DNA from: Cydia pomonella
Taxonomy: Eukaryota; Arthropoda; Insecta; Lepidoptera; Tortricidae
NCBI RefSeq assembly: GCF_033807575.1
Contig: NC_084705.1
Location: 6,070,019 to 6,134,018 of the forward strand
Direction: 5' to 3'
Length of the DNA: 64,000 nt
Positions 58,601-64,000 of this stretch are shown one piece after another. How positions within the stretch are numbered: the stretch's first letter is position 1; each line of letters begins with the position of its first letter. The notes beneath the pieces are model-generated. The model was given only the letters and a program-made list of their open reading frames with translations, was not told the origin of the DNA and did no database searches. The position numbers and the translations under genes were made by a program.

Positions 58601-61600
58601 GGACTAGACGCGGACATGCGTTTCACCCTTACGTCGTTATTTTACCACTGATTCGCACTAAACGCTACGCATCCAGCTTTATCATGCGAACGGCTAAGGA
58701 GTGGAATTCACTTCCTGCAAATCTATTCCCAGTCCACTATAACTTGAACCTTTTTAAATCGAGAGTGAATAGACATCTTTTAGGTAAGCATGTTCCATCC
58801 TAGAATGCATCGGCACTTTCCATCAGGTGAGATTGTGGTCAAATGCTTACCTTTTCGTAATAAAAAAAAAAGTCTCCATCAGACGTATCGGAGCGGCCAA
58901 GGTGGTCACAAATATGTGTCTGGCTACTAAGTTTTCTTTGACAATCCACCTCTATTTCAAATTCTCCTTGTCCTTTCGTCTTCGAATTTAGACGTCGAAG
59001 TACACGTCGCTGCTGTATGTTGCCATAGTTGCCATACATAATACAGTAGTTTTAACTTTGACAGAGAATTCAATTATTACAAAATAGCATATGAGCCTTA
59101 GCATTCCAATTTGACTCTCTAACTCGGGGGGCACAATTTTCTTCTACAGTCTAACCCCCTTATTCATAAACGTGTACTAAAGTTACGATGCCGCTAATCA
59201 TCGTTTGTCCCTTTCCGACATATTGGTATGATGGTAACTTTAGTACACGTTTATGAATAAGGGGGTATGTATATACTGTTTGGTTGTAGATTTACTAATT
59301 TTATTTATCTCAGAAGTGATCTAAAATGTAAAAAATGTGTTGTGTACGTAGACAAGCCCCGCGAGCGGCCGAAGCTGAACCTGCTGCCGCGCACGGTGCC
59401 GCGGGCGGCCGAGCCAGGCGCCGCGCCGGCCGAGCCGGGCGCCAAGCCGGCCGAGCCCGGCGCCAAGCCGGCCGAGTCGGGCGCCACGCCGGCCGGCGCC
59501 GGCGAGCGCGACAAGCCGGCGCCCAAGCCCGTGTCCGCCGAGAAGGTGTTCGGCGCCGCCAAGCCCGTCGACACCGCCGCCAAGTCAGTGCCGCCCGCTG
59601 CTCTGATACCTACTGCTCATACCAGCTTAACATATTCAATTATATCAAAACAGATTATTGGATGCGTTAAGTCACATAAGTTTAACAAAATGCGTGCCTA
59701 AAATCCATCCCTCAGAGATCTATTAATGCTGATGTGGTGAAATAATACCACATTAAGAGTGATTCTTGCTCATGAACCATGACATGGTTCATATTAGATA
59801 TATGGATAATTCCAATTTTTATTGCAGGTTTTTTTTTTGTCCCCAGAAGCAAGTATTTAATTTTTATATTTGTAAATTATCTATTTTTAAAATTTTATAT
59901 CAATATAAAGCACATTTTAATGCCGCACTAACGATACCTTGGAACCAAGGTAAAAGTGACAAAGTTGTCATTATAAATAAGTAAAAGGGCAGGAACTGTA
60001 ACATAGATGTATGTTTGCACACTCCAGGCTATAAATACTTAAAACAAAAATAAGGCAAGGGTCTTAAATATTGAGGCCTATTCTGTTCTTATCATGTTTT
60101 ACTAACTAGTTAAAACACATTACAGATATTAATATTTCAAGATTTTTAGAAAACTCAATACCTCCAGCAAAAAGTAGAATGATCCATATTCAAGTTCAAA
60201 TCGCGAAATTATCTGTCATCCCTGCGCCTAATGCAATGAATCAATTTCTGATAATTGTAGTTTATGTGACTGCTACATAATAAAAGGCATTAAAATACAC
60301 GAGTGTGGGTTTAAGAAACGAACGAAGTGAGTTTTATCTACACATATTATAAACTTTCTATGCAATATTCACTAACCATAATTACAGCCTCCGTTAGGGC
60401 ATCGTTGCCAAATCGTTGCTCTCTTGTTGGAACTCGCGGATATGTGGTGGCGTCACCGAAATATTTTTATCGCTTATTTTATACGAAATTTTTGCTATAG
60501 TTATTTTAAAAACAACAAAACATATTAATTTTATACTTAAAACTAATTAAAAGATAAACTGTACGTCAAATGGCGGTAAATGAAAACTTTTTTCACGCAT
60601 TTAGTTTTTTTTTTAATTCAGAGACAAACTAGAGTCGGGGGCCTATTTCCGTATCATTCGACAAACTAACATGCGAGATATGTCAAAATTGTTTGCAATT
60701 AGGCGGGTCCACACAGAGCGAGCGAGCGAGCACGTACGTGCGAGGCAATTTCCTCACGCGTATGCTCGCTCTGTGTGGACCCGGCTATTGACATTTCATT
60801 TCGAACAAAAAGACATCTCGACTGATATTACAATAGAGGTCAATCGAATTGCTTTTTTTATTCAGAGATGTTCCAAATTTGAATGCATAACCAAATCGAT
60901 TTTGCTGTAGTTATGAAGCTATAACTACATTATCACAGATAAGAAATTTGTTGTAACAAAACAGTTTATCTAATGTTGGCCATTATTTACGGATTTTGAA
61001 GTCATCATAGAGGGTTTACGATATGTTTGTAGATAAATAATAAAACAACTATGCACATGAAGCAACTTTAAAAATTATTGATATTTTTAATGTTGAGTTA
61101 AATTTACTTCTCGGTGCTACAATAAAAAGGTCATCAGACATCGTTCCGTCGCTCCATGTACGGATCGATCGCTTTAAACCGACATATTGCCGAAAATATG
61201 AAGAAGAAAAAACTATTTTTTTTGTAATGAGATTTACAGAATTACCTACTAATTTTTACATTATTATTAAATATAGATTGCACATCATCCTCCTGGCCTC
61301 GTCTGATAGTGGCAATGCCAGGATGATGTTACAAATACCCATGTTAGTACATTTATAAAATGTCATATCACTCTTGGCGCCTCGTTGCGTACACATTCCA
61401 TCAAAAAGTGGTGGACATTTTCTACTTTATTTATTACACTCTGGGCAGTTTGATGATGAAACTAATTTCATAATGTGCCTGAATTTGTTTGATGGAATGT
61501 GCCCGAAACGAAGCCTGAGGAGCGATACTACCTGTTTCCTGTTTAGCTTTTTATCAAACCATGGGAACTGAGGAGACTGACATTGAACTGTTCGGTGCCA

Positions 61601-63551
61601 GATTCCTTTAACAAGAGATAGCTCTTCATCAATTTCATACTTTTAGTTTATTATGCAAAATGTAATTGTATAAATTCTTTTTCTAGGGAAAGGGAAATAG
61701 AAGAACGTCTCCGTAAACAAGAAGAGGAGGCACGAAAAGGAACTGAAGAAAAGGAACGCTGGGGGCGCAGGGTAGGTGTAAATAGTTACATTAATATTTG
61801 TATTGTGAGTTAGTTTTGAATTACATCAATAACATATTTATTTTTTCTTTTTAGAATGACCATTCCGGAGAACGTCGTGGTGGTGCTAGACGTGGTATGT
61901 ATTACCTATGTATTTTCAGTACCTGTTACCCATCAGTATCAATTACTTTCCAAACTAGATGTGTCCATACAGAAGTTACAAGCAATTAGATATCAATTAA
62001 GTAATTTATAATATTAATAATATATTTGCAGACGACCGCGGCAGAGACTCGCACAGCTACAACCGAGACCGACGCGACAGGGACGACAACGATCGGCGCG
62101 ACTACAGGGACGACCGGGACCGACGCGACTACTCGGGCAACCGCGACCGGCGCGACTACTCGAGGGACGACGGGGCCAGGCGCGACCCCAAAGACGACAG
62201 AGACAGACGCGACCCCAAGGACGACAGAGACAGACGCGACTACTCCAAAGACGATCGCGACAGGCGCGACTACTCCAGAGACGACAGAGACCGACGCGAC
62301 TACTCTCGAGAGGACCGGGAGCGCCGCCCGCCGTCCCGGGAGCGCCGGCCGGCCTCCCGGGAGCGCCGCGACGACAGGGACGGGCGGGACTACCCGCGGG
62401 ACTCGCGGGACGCCGAGTCGCGGGACCGCGAGCCCCGGGACCGCCAGCCCCGGGACCGCGAGCCCTCCCCGCGCGACGAGCGCAACGGCCGCCGCGCGCC
62501 CCGGGACCTCACCCCCGACCAGAAGCTGCCCAAGATGAAGGAGCAGGAGAAACCTGTGAGTACTACTATTCTCGCCCACTTCTGGGGGCCTACCAGGAAA
62601 ATCGAAATTCGCAAATTGCGGGGATCTTTCTCTTTTACTCTCACTAAGACGTAATTAGAGTGACTGAGAAAAATGCCCGCAATTGGCGAACTTCGATTTT
62701 CGCGGTAGGCCTCCTGATGAAATACTACATTATTGCGGACGCCAGGCAACTGCACTTTACGTCGGATGACGTATACGCTTTTCTCCAAATTTACATGCAA
62801 GGAAATAATTATTTAAGCATCAAGCATCATTAACGTCAACAAACAACAATCATCCTTCATTCGTTTTTATTTTTAACAAAAAAAAAAGAGAAGTTAAAAC
62901 TATTTAAGGCAATTTTAAGAACTCTGCCTGTACATGCAATCCTTAAAAATATATAAATTGTTCGATACCTTAATTCATTTTCGTACCAATTATACTGAAA
63001 CACCCAACTTGTCAGTAGAAAATGCGCAAAATTCAAATTTTGTATGGGAAATCATCCCTGCGCGCCTACAGACAGTTTATAAATTTACTTATTTTTTCTA
63101 TTGACGAAGTAACCATAGGTAAACGAAACATTATGTTTCACATGTTGTAAAAAAGTATAACAAAGTAATGTATAACCATTGTGTTTTTTGGCATCCATAA
63201 ATATTAACACTTCGTATGTCTAAGCACTGATCAGTTGTATTGCATTAAACAAAGGATTTAAATTCATGCGCACTGATCAGTGCTTACACATAATAATAAT
63301 AAATAATAAAAAGCTTTATTTGTCCATGCAAAAAAAAAAAAGTAATAATTGCAATAATAATTCTAAGCTTGTGCTTACACATACGAAGGGTTAAATACAC
63401 ATTTTCAAATTATATGGAGGAAATTAACATCCATTAAATTAAAGGAAAAAAACCAAAGTGTTACAATACCATTTCTCTATTGTTGCAGAACTTTGTAGCG
63501 TCGAATAAATTTAGTTTCCTGGAGGACGCGGACGACGGCGCGTCCGAGTAG
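43662..63551 (+). CDS. eIF4B: Eukaryotic translation initiation factor 4B, whole gene (14 coding exons)
   Basis: eIF4B is a cytoplasmic RNA-binding cofactor that stimulates the eIF4A helicase during ribosome loading on mRNA. I assembled 14 exons with GT-AG introns and matching phases: 43662-43674, 44184-44297, 45365-45558, 46306-46413, 46867-46955, 51602-51765 (or -51756), 53097-53220, 54390-55877, 58249-58322, 59352-59583, 61687-61771, 61855-61894, 62032-62555, 63489-63551. Domains in order: lysine-rich N-terminus with SITDIIAE; one RRM (ISNLPYDV as RNP2, KGFGYVDF as RNP1); Arg/Asp/Tyr/Gly-rich region; RPKLNL; FGAAKPVDTAAK followed by EREIEERLRK; RD-rich repeats; KFSFLEDADD near the C-terminus. 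These match the order of motifs in animal eIF4B as I know it. The product is about 641 residues with one exon-8 unit, or about 1103 if the 12-unit array is retained. No AATAAA is seen after the stop, so the 3' UTR probably leaves the window. Confidence 0.95.
44184..44297 (+). CDS. eIF4B: eIF4B coding exon 2
   Basis: Acceptor GTCTTGCAG, donor GTAAGT. Encodes NKKSKKSKWIPVSITDIIAE, then a Thr/Pro-rich linker and NNWADSVDDE. The basic patch, the S-x-T-D motif and the WAD segment are the conserved start of eIF4B. The exon enters with two bases and leaves with one (phase 1), agreeing with both neighbours. Confidence 0.9.
44300..44700. repeat. Intronic repeat shared with 52190-52760
   Basis: CTTGGGACACACATACGAGTG, CTCGGGAAGGTCTGAGCAAAGG and ACTCAATTCAGACTAGTCTT recur in the same order in intron 6 of eIF4B. 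Here in intron 2. Family unknown. Confidence 0.5.
45365..45558 (+). CDS. eIF4B: eIF4B coding exon 3 (first half of RRM)
   Basis: Acceptor TTGCGGCAG, donor GTAAAT. The first codon is completed from exon 2 as proline, then TESYGYASRS and LPSASRAARGG lead into PFIAHISNLPYDVDESAISD. AHISNL is the RNP2 strand of the RRM and LFEGLK closes its first helix. The exon is very GC-rich compared with the surrounding intron. It ends in phase 0. Confidence 0.93.
45945..46265 (-). mobile_element. 5S-rRNA-derived SINE-like composite in eIF4B intron 3
   Basis: On the minus strand, 46067-46005 reads AGTTCTCATCCAATCACC, AAGTTAAGCAACGTCGGGC, AGTACTTGGATGGGTGACC: the internal promoter half of animal 5S rRNA. It runs into GGTACGGAACCC and the tail GAGTCTGACTCGCACTTGGC (about 45950). 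To the right, a further repeat piece ends TTTGGGTACGGAACCCTAAA. Confidence 0.75.
46306..46413 (+). CDS. eIF4B: eIF4B coding exon 4 (second half of RRM)
   Basis: Acceptor TTTCCACAG, donor GTAAGT, 36 codons in phase 0. Encodes IINLRLPREGDRLKGFGYVD and continues FEDRESLINAMNMPDL. KGFGYVDF is the RNP1 octamer with the aromatic RNA-contact positions; LPRE and the E-x-L helix are typical of eIF4B. Confidence 0.95.
46867..46955 (+). CDS. eIF4B: eIF4B coding exon 5 (end of RRM)
   Basis: Acceptor TTTATCAG, donor GTAAAA. Encodes SVGGRRIRIEVSTENNDRR and then MGRGGRSDRD with two bases left over. GGRRIRIEV is the last RRM strand; the RGG/RD stretch opens the Arg/Asp-rich region. Followed by the longest intron of the gene (46956-51601), which holds two LTR retroelement remnants. 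Confidence 0.93.
46956..48129. other. eIF4B intron 5, proximal part
   Basis: AT-rich intron. A (CGG)n-like stretch lies at 47650-47680 in a degraded repeat. No coding sequence seen. Confidence 0.4.
48130..48990 (-). pseudogene. LTR-retrotransposon gag remnant (mdg1/412-like)
   Basis: Minus-strand frames carry a capsid-like segment (WEALITDMKQKLLTRKS, then LNSISQKESSISEYADKIEQ) and an Arg/Gly/Tyr-rich tail (YRGDRARANSNYRPRGYYPR). Stops and frame shifts separate the pieces. No protease or RT follows. A tRNA-complementary primer site upstream of it on the same strand (49418-49449) supports an LTR element. Not functional as it stands. Confidence 0.65.
49320..49410 (+). repeat. Repeat scrap with AAAGGAGGAGG motif
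   Basis: GACTTCAAGATTTCAAAAGG, AGGAGGTTATCAATTCGG and a poly-T run: a phrase common at the ends of moth RTE-type repeats. Confidence 0.4.
49418..49449. other. tRNA 3'-half-like sequence ending in CCA; likely primer binding site on the minus strand
   Basis: The plus strand reads GATTCCAGGTTCGAATCC, TGGCAGGGTCGCCA: a T-arm with perfect B box and an encoded CCA. Read on the minus strand, TGGCGACCCTGCC is a classic primer binding site. The match to a tRNA (Arg-UCU type, from memory) seems to extend beyond the usual 18 bases, through the T arm. Confidence 0.6.
49597..49747 (-). repeat. LTR, downstream copy of a gag-only element
   Basis: About 151 bp, matching 50753-50904 with roughly seven differences by eye. 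A purine-rich tract (GGTGGAGGAAC on the minus strand) borders its inner edge, as expected for a polypurine tract beside a 3' LTR. Confidence 0.85.
49748..50752 (-). mobile_element. Interior of a gag-only LTR retroelement
   Basis: About 1 kb between two LTRs. Minus-strand frames 50627-50118 and 50655 onward encode a retrotransposon gag: VRNDQWASFADRLELYFVVN at the start, then ATMGDEAYELLVNLASP, LTYSQVVELIRQHLQP, VAELKKMSRHCEF and FICGRD, the Ty3/gypsy capsid signature. One frame shift separates start from body. TGGCGACGAG beside the LTR (50750-50741) is a primer binding site. No pol is present, so it is a deletion derivative or a TR-GAG-type non-autonomous element. Confidence 0.85.
50753..50904 (-). 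repeat. LTR, upstream copy of the gag-only element
   Basis: About 152 bp; on the minus strand it begins TGTAGTGTATGCGAGC and ends near CCCTAAATATAAC. Pairs with 49597-49747. No clear target duplication was found outside the pair. Confidence 0.85.
50980..51092 (+). repeat. LINE/SINE 3' end with (ACAA)n tail
   Basis: TGGTAGAGAATGCCTCAAGG, TTAAGTCCGCCATTTGTAC, GCAATAAAGTTTC, then AAACAAACAAAC. A well-known moth repeat tail from memory. Intron 5 of eIF4B. Confidence 0.65.
51602..51765 (+). CDS. eIF4B: eIF4B coding exon 6 (RDRDIT repeats)
   Basis: Acceptor TTGTTACAG. The first base completes arginine with exon 5, then DYDPERTMGDWRSGPR, an Ala/Pro/Arg stretch and three RDRDIT repeats. Two donors are possible with the same phase: GTCAGT after 51765 (used here) or GTGACG after 51756, differing by three residues (RDE). 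The internal triplet of 18-bp units is a small coding repeat. The exon has high GC like its partners. Confidence 0.85.
52190..52760. repeat. Intronic repeat with a GC-rich core (copy of 44300-44700)
   Basis: Shares CTTGGGACATACAAACTGAG, CCGGGAAGGTCTGAGTAAAGG and ACTCAATTCAGACTAGTCTT with intron 2. Its core 52555-52700 is extremely GC-rich and absent from the other copy. It lacks the RD/RG codons of eIF4B exons and usable splice sites, so it is not taken as an exon. Confidence 0.5.
53097..53220 (+). CDS. eIF4B: eIF4B coding exon 7
   Basis: Acceptor GTGTTGCAG, donor GTAACT. After two shared bases it encodes AADMRPGAWRDGERPAPEPA, then PYGGRDSFGRDRDRYGDDR. The DRDRYGDD segment is the DRYG-type motif through which mammalian eIF4B self-associates (family knowledge). 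It ends with CG, completed by C of exon 8 to arginine. The downstream intron begins with an unusual inverted-repeat cluster. Confidence 0.88.
53232..53375. repeat. Cluster of GTTACCASTGGTAAC palindromes in eIF4B intron 7
   Basis: The near-palindrome TTACCAGTGGTAAC / TTACCACTGGTAAC occurs at least four times in about 140 bases (53258, 53298, 53331, 53360 regions), beginning 12 bases after the exon 7 donor. The segments CCACCTTTTACCACTGG / CCACTGGTAAAAGGTGG are long inverted arms. Confidence 0.8.
53376..54365. other. eIF4B intron 7, distal part
   Basis: AT-rich; contains an inverted phrase AGCGTCAAGTAACGG / CCGTTACTTGACACT (54040-54085). No exon seen. Ends with the CTAAT branch-like motif before the exon 8 array. 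Confidence 0.4.
54366..55882 (+). repeat. Twelve identical 126-bp tandem repeats (exon 8 with its splice signals)
   Basis: Units start every 126 bases from 54367 and I see no base differing between them. The array is delimited by GTATG at 54366-54370 and 55878-55882; each inner junction also holds GTATG, doubling as the donor. Unit content: 24-bp spacer with donor GTATGT and acceptor TGTGCAG, then the 102-bp exon body. Confidence 0.97.
54390..55877 (+). CDS. eIF4B: eIF4B exon 8, 12-fold tandem array
   Basis: The first acceptor is GTGCTCTGTGCAG with a CTAAT branch-like motif 25 nt upstream; the last donor is GTATGC at 55878. Inside, 12 identical 126-bp units each hold a 102-bp exon body (GRERGFGRDGERERGGYGG and then RDGFRTAERDAQGFG) and a 24-bp spacer reading YVVCALCS. 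No stop occurs in the eIF4B frame, so the array can be one exon of 1488 nt. The spacer carries both a donor (GTATGT) and an acceptor but is far too short for a normal intron. The single-unit exon would be 54390-54491 or any equivalent copy. Phases match exon 7 and exon 9 in every case. Confidence 0.7.
56332..56799. mobile_element. hAT-like element with TAGGGAATGCAA ends
   Basis: Inverted ends TAGGGAATGCAA / TTGCATTCCCTA, 468 bp, with inner ACCGATAATCGGTTAT-type inverted motifs. Flanks GCCTTCAG and GCTCTCAT agree at only five of eight positions, so the target duplication is uncertain or decayed. Intron 8 of eIF4B. Confidence 0.65.
56808..57136. mobile_element. MITE with GACGCGTAAGCGTATCGTAA arms
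   Basis: The left arm GACGCGTAAGCGTATCGTAA pairs with the right arm TTACGATACGCTTACGCG; outer parts ACACGGCGCGTAA / TTACGCTCCGTGT also pair. About 330 bp, directly abutting the preceding element. Confidence 0.65.
57735..57851. mobile_element. MITE of the GCGGGTCCACAC family, copy 2
   Basis: 117 bp, ends GGCGGGTCCACACAGAGCG / ...GACCCGCC, TA on both sides (57733-57734, 57852-57853). Opposed 61- and 81-codon frames over it are shadows. Intron 8 of eIF4B. Confidence 0.75.
58249..58322 (+). CDS. eIF4B: eIF4B coding exon 9
   Basis: Acceptor TATTCTTAG, donor GTAAGT. Its first base completes glycine from exon 8, then NREGRGFGGRGFGDRDRD and PPPPRD. Gly/Arg/Asp-rich, continuing the low-complexity RNA-binding region. 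One base is left over and pairs with AC of exon 10 to give aspartate. A truncated LINE lies about 40 bases into the next intron. Confidence 0.9.
58360..58871 (+). pseudogene. 5'-truncated LINE (CR1/jockey-like pol C-terminus)
   Basis: An open frame to 58803 reads VEYCSHLWDGSAKYQLATLD, then RARKLIGDARLV, HRRKVACLSVFYRIHFGECA and TAKEWNSLPANLFPVHYNLN, the standard C-terminal region of non-LTR retrotransposon pol after the RT domain. A short 3' UTR and a poly(A) run at 58861-58871 follow. Lies in eIF4B intron 9, same strand, beginning about 40 bases after the donor. Confidence 0.85.
59155..59265. mobile_element. MITE (CCCCCTTATTCATAAACGTG ends)
   Basis: Inverted ends CCCCCTTATTCATAAACGTG / CACGTTTATGAATAAGGGGG extending through TACTAAAGTTA. 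111 bp. Ends about 85 bases before exon 10 of eIF4B. Confidence 0.9.
59352..59583 (+). CDS. eIF4B: eIF4B coding exon 10 (RPKLNL and AKPVDTAA)
   Basis: Acceptor GTGTACGTAG, donor GTCAGT. Encodes KPRERPKLNLLPRTVP, then a run of AEPGAKP-like heptads and PKPVSAEKVFGAAKPVDTAA. RPKLNL and FGxAKPVDTAA are hallmark blocks of animal eIF4B. The AEPGAKP repeats are compositional and GC-rich. It ends in phase 2 and the next exon supplies the G of lysine. Confidence 0.94.
59584..60701. other. eIF4B intron 10, proximal part
   Basis: AT-rich intron sequence; no exon or repeat recognised. Confidence 0.4.
60702..60785. mobile_element. MITE of the GCGGGTCCACAC family, copy 3
   Basis: 84 bp, ends GGCGGGTCCACACAGAGCGA / TCGCTCTGTGTGGACCCGGC, TA both sides (60700-60701, 60786-60787). 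The arms make up most of the element. Intron 10 of eIF4B. Confidence 0.85.
60786..61686. other. eIF4B intron 10, distal part
   Basis: A repeat-like stretch near 61285-61330 (CTCGTCTGATAGTGGCAATG, CCAGGATGATG) and possibly on to 61620; no coding content established. Confidence 0.35.
61687..61771 (+). CDS. eIF4B: eIF4B coding exon 11 (charged helix)
   Basis: Acceptor TTTTTCTAG, donor GTAGGT. After the shared G it encodes EREIEERLRKQEEEARKGTE and then EKERWGRR. This is the charged helix that directly follows AKPVDTAA in eIF4B orthologues (ERE-x-EERL). Ends in phase 0. Confidence 0.93.
61855..61894 (+). CDS. eIF4B: eIF4B coding exon 12 (micro-exon)
   Basis: A 40-base exon between acceptor TTCTTTTTAG and donor GTATGT, encoding NDHSGERRGGARR plus one base. 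The phase fits both sides and the intron before it is only 83 bases. The peptide is not conserved enough to recognise alone; support is from splice sites and phase. Confidence 0.8.
62032..62555 (+). CDS. eIF4B: eIF4B coding exon 13 (RRDYSRDD repeats)
   Basis: Acceptor ATATTTGCAG, donor GTGAGT, 174 full codons. Encodes a long run of decapeptide-like repeats of the type DRDRRDYSRDD, then RERRPPSRERRPASRERR, then RDREPRDRQPRDREP and a conserved-looking tail LTPDQKLPKMKEQEKP. It is of the RD/RS type and probably disordered. The three other long open frames over this stretch, including a 197-codon antisense one, are by-products of its biased codons. Confidence 0.92.
62584..62714. mobile_element. 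MITE in eIF4B intron 13
   Basis: Inverted ends GGGGGCCTACC...AAAATCGAA / TTCGATTTTCGCGGTAGGCC, about 131 bp. Relative of 40815-40950. It starts about 28 bases after the exon 13 donor. Confidence 0.8.
62715..63488. other. Rest of eIF4B intron 13
   Basis: AT-rich; duplicated phrase GCACTGATCAGT (63224 and 63270 regions). Nothing else recognised. Confidence 0.4.
63489..63551 (+). CDS. eIF4B: eIF4B coding exon 14 and stop
   Basis: Acceptor TATTGTTGCAG. Encodes NFVASNKFSFLEDADDGASE then TAG. The NKFSFLEDADD block corresponds to the ASKYAAL/acidic C-terminus of vertebrate eIF4B. The sequence after the stop (63552 to the window end) has no AATAAA, so the 3' UTR is at least 450 bases. Confidence 0.92.
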   Translation, partial: NFVASNKFSFLEDADDGASE

Positions 63552-64000
63552 CGCCGCGACTACCGTGTAAAGTGTAAATTGATCAAGTGTTAAGACTTGC
63601 GCCACTGAGACTCAGTCGCGCCGTGTAACAGAACTACAGTGCGGTGTGGAATATACGTCAGGAAGGTTGCTACATGCTCCCGCTGCTCCGAGCCCGGCCC
63701 CAGCCCTCACTGGCCCCTAGAAGGCTGTGACTTCTACTTTTGTAATATTCAGCTTGTCTCCATTCCGGTTGTGGGTACTCGTGTACATATTAGGGGCTTC
63801 GACGTCGCTTTCCTTGTAAAGGAGGCCGCAGTGTGGGCTGGGGCTCAATTGGTGACCATGTACTGATTTGATGTAAATTTTTCTATGGGTTTGCTACGTA
63901 ATAGTGATGTACGTACGGTCGAAAAGGCAACGGCGAGCTTTCCCGCGAAGTTTAGCAACAGGTTTTGTGTTTATGATTTGATACAGGTGCTGCTCTCCGA
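63552..64000 (+). other. eIF4B 3' UTR (start)
   Basis: Follows the TAG; no poly(A) signal before the window ends. A 75-codon frame at 63639 is unrecognised and lies in the same direction; most likely UTR. Confidence 0.6.

Noticed and set aside
61986..62579. 197-codon minus-strand frame
   Set aside because: Antisense shadow of eIF4B exon 13; Val/Ala/Pro repeats mirror the RD-repeat codons.

Overview
This 64 kb window is animal nuclear DNA, almost certainly from a moth or butterfly (Lepidoptera). Coding sequence is sparse, split into short GT-AG exons and embedded in AT-rich DNA packed with small transposons. Several repeat families resemble lepidopteran repeats I know from memory: a tRNA-headed SINE, a 5S-rRNA-headed element, repeats carrying the phrase GGTTCCGTAGCCAAATGG, and many MITEs. 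No species can be named from sequence alone. There are no bacterial features, and prokaryotic signals were not sought.

Two conserved genes are recognised, arranged head to head. On the minus strand, 36285-39208 holds the first two coding exons of a FER/Fps-type F-BAR tyrosine kinase. The rest of that gene (more F-BAR, SH2, kinase) was not found in the 36 kb downstream of it. On the plus strand, 43662-63551 holds a complete eukaryotic translation initiation factor 4B (eIF4B) gene, which I rebuilt as 14 phase-consistent coding exons from ATG to TAG: N-terminal leader, one RRM, DRYG/RD-rich region, RPKLNL and AKPVDTAA motifs, an RD-rich repeat exon and an acidic C-terminus. Between the two starts lies about 4.4 kb with MITEs and retroelement fragments. 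A third candidate is a one-exon gene at 24797-25105 encoding a 102-residue protein with repeating beta-rung-like segments and a poly(A) signal.

The most striking feature is in eIF4B. Exon 8, with 3' splice-site sequence ahead of it and the start of its donor behind it, occurs as 12 identical 126-bp tandem copies (54366-55882). Each unit is a 102-bp exon plus a 24-bp spacer holding both splice signals, and both lengths are multiples of three. The array can be read straight through as one 1488-nt exon, or any acceptor could join any later donor without changing frame. The array is bounded by the 5-bp direct repeat GTATG, pointing to how it arose. It is either a very recent expansion or a sequencing/assembly artefact.

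Layout: 1-24 kb, no confirmed gene, with hAT-like MITEs (8-bp target duplications), an inverted tandem array, LINE remnants, a SINE with 19-bp target duplications, and foldback MITEs; 24.8-25.1 kb, the small gene; 25-36 kb, nested MITE/repeat insertions and a 1-kb hAT-like element; 36.3-39.6 kb, FER exons with an interrupted minisatellite in the intron and a CpG-rich 5' end; 39.6-43.6 kb, MITEs and a retroelement fragment; 43.7-63.6 kb, eIF4B, whose introns carry a 5S-derived element, two gag-bearing LTR retroelement remnants, a truncated LINE and several MITEs.
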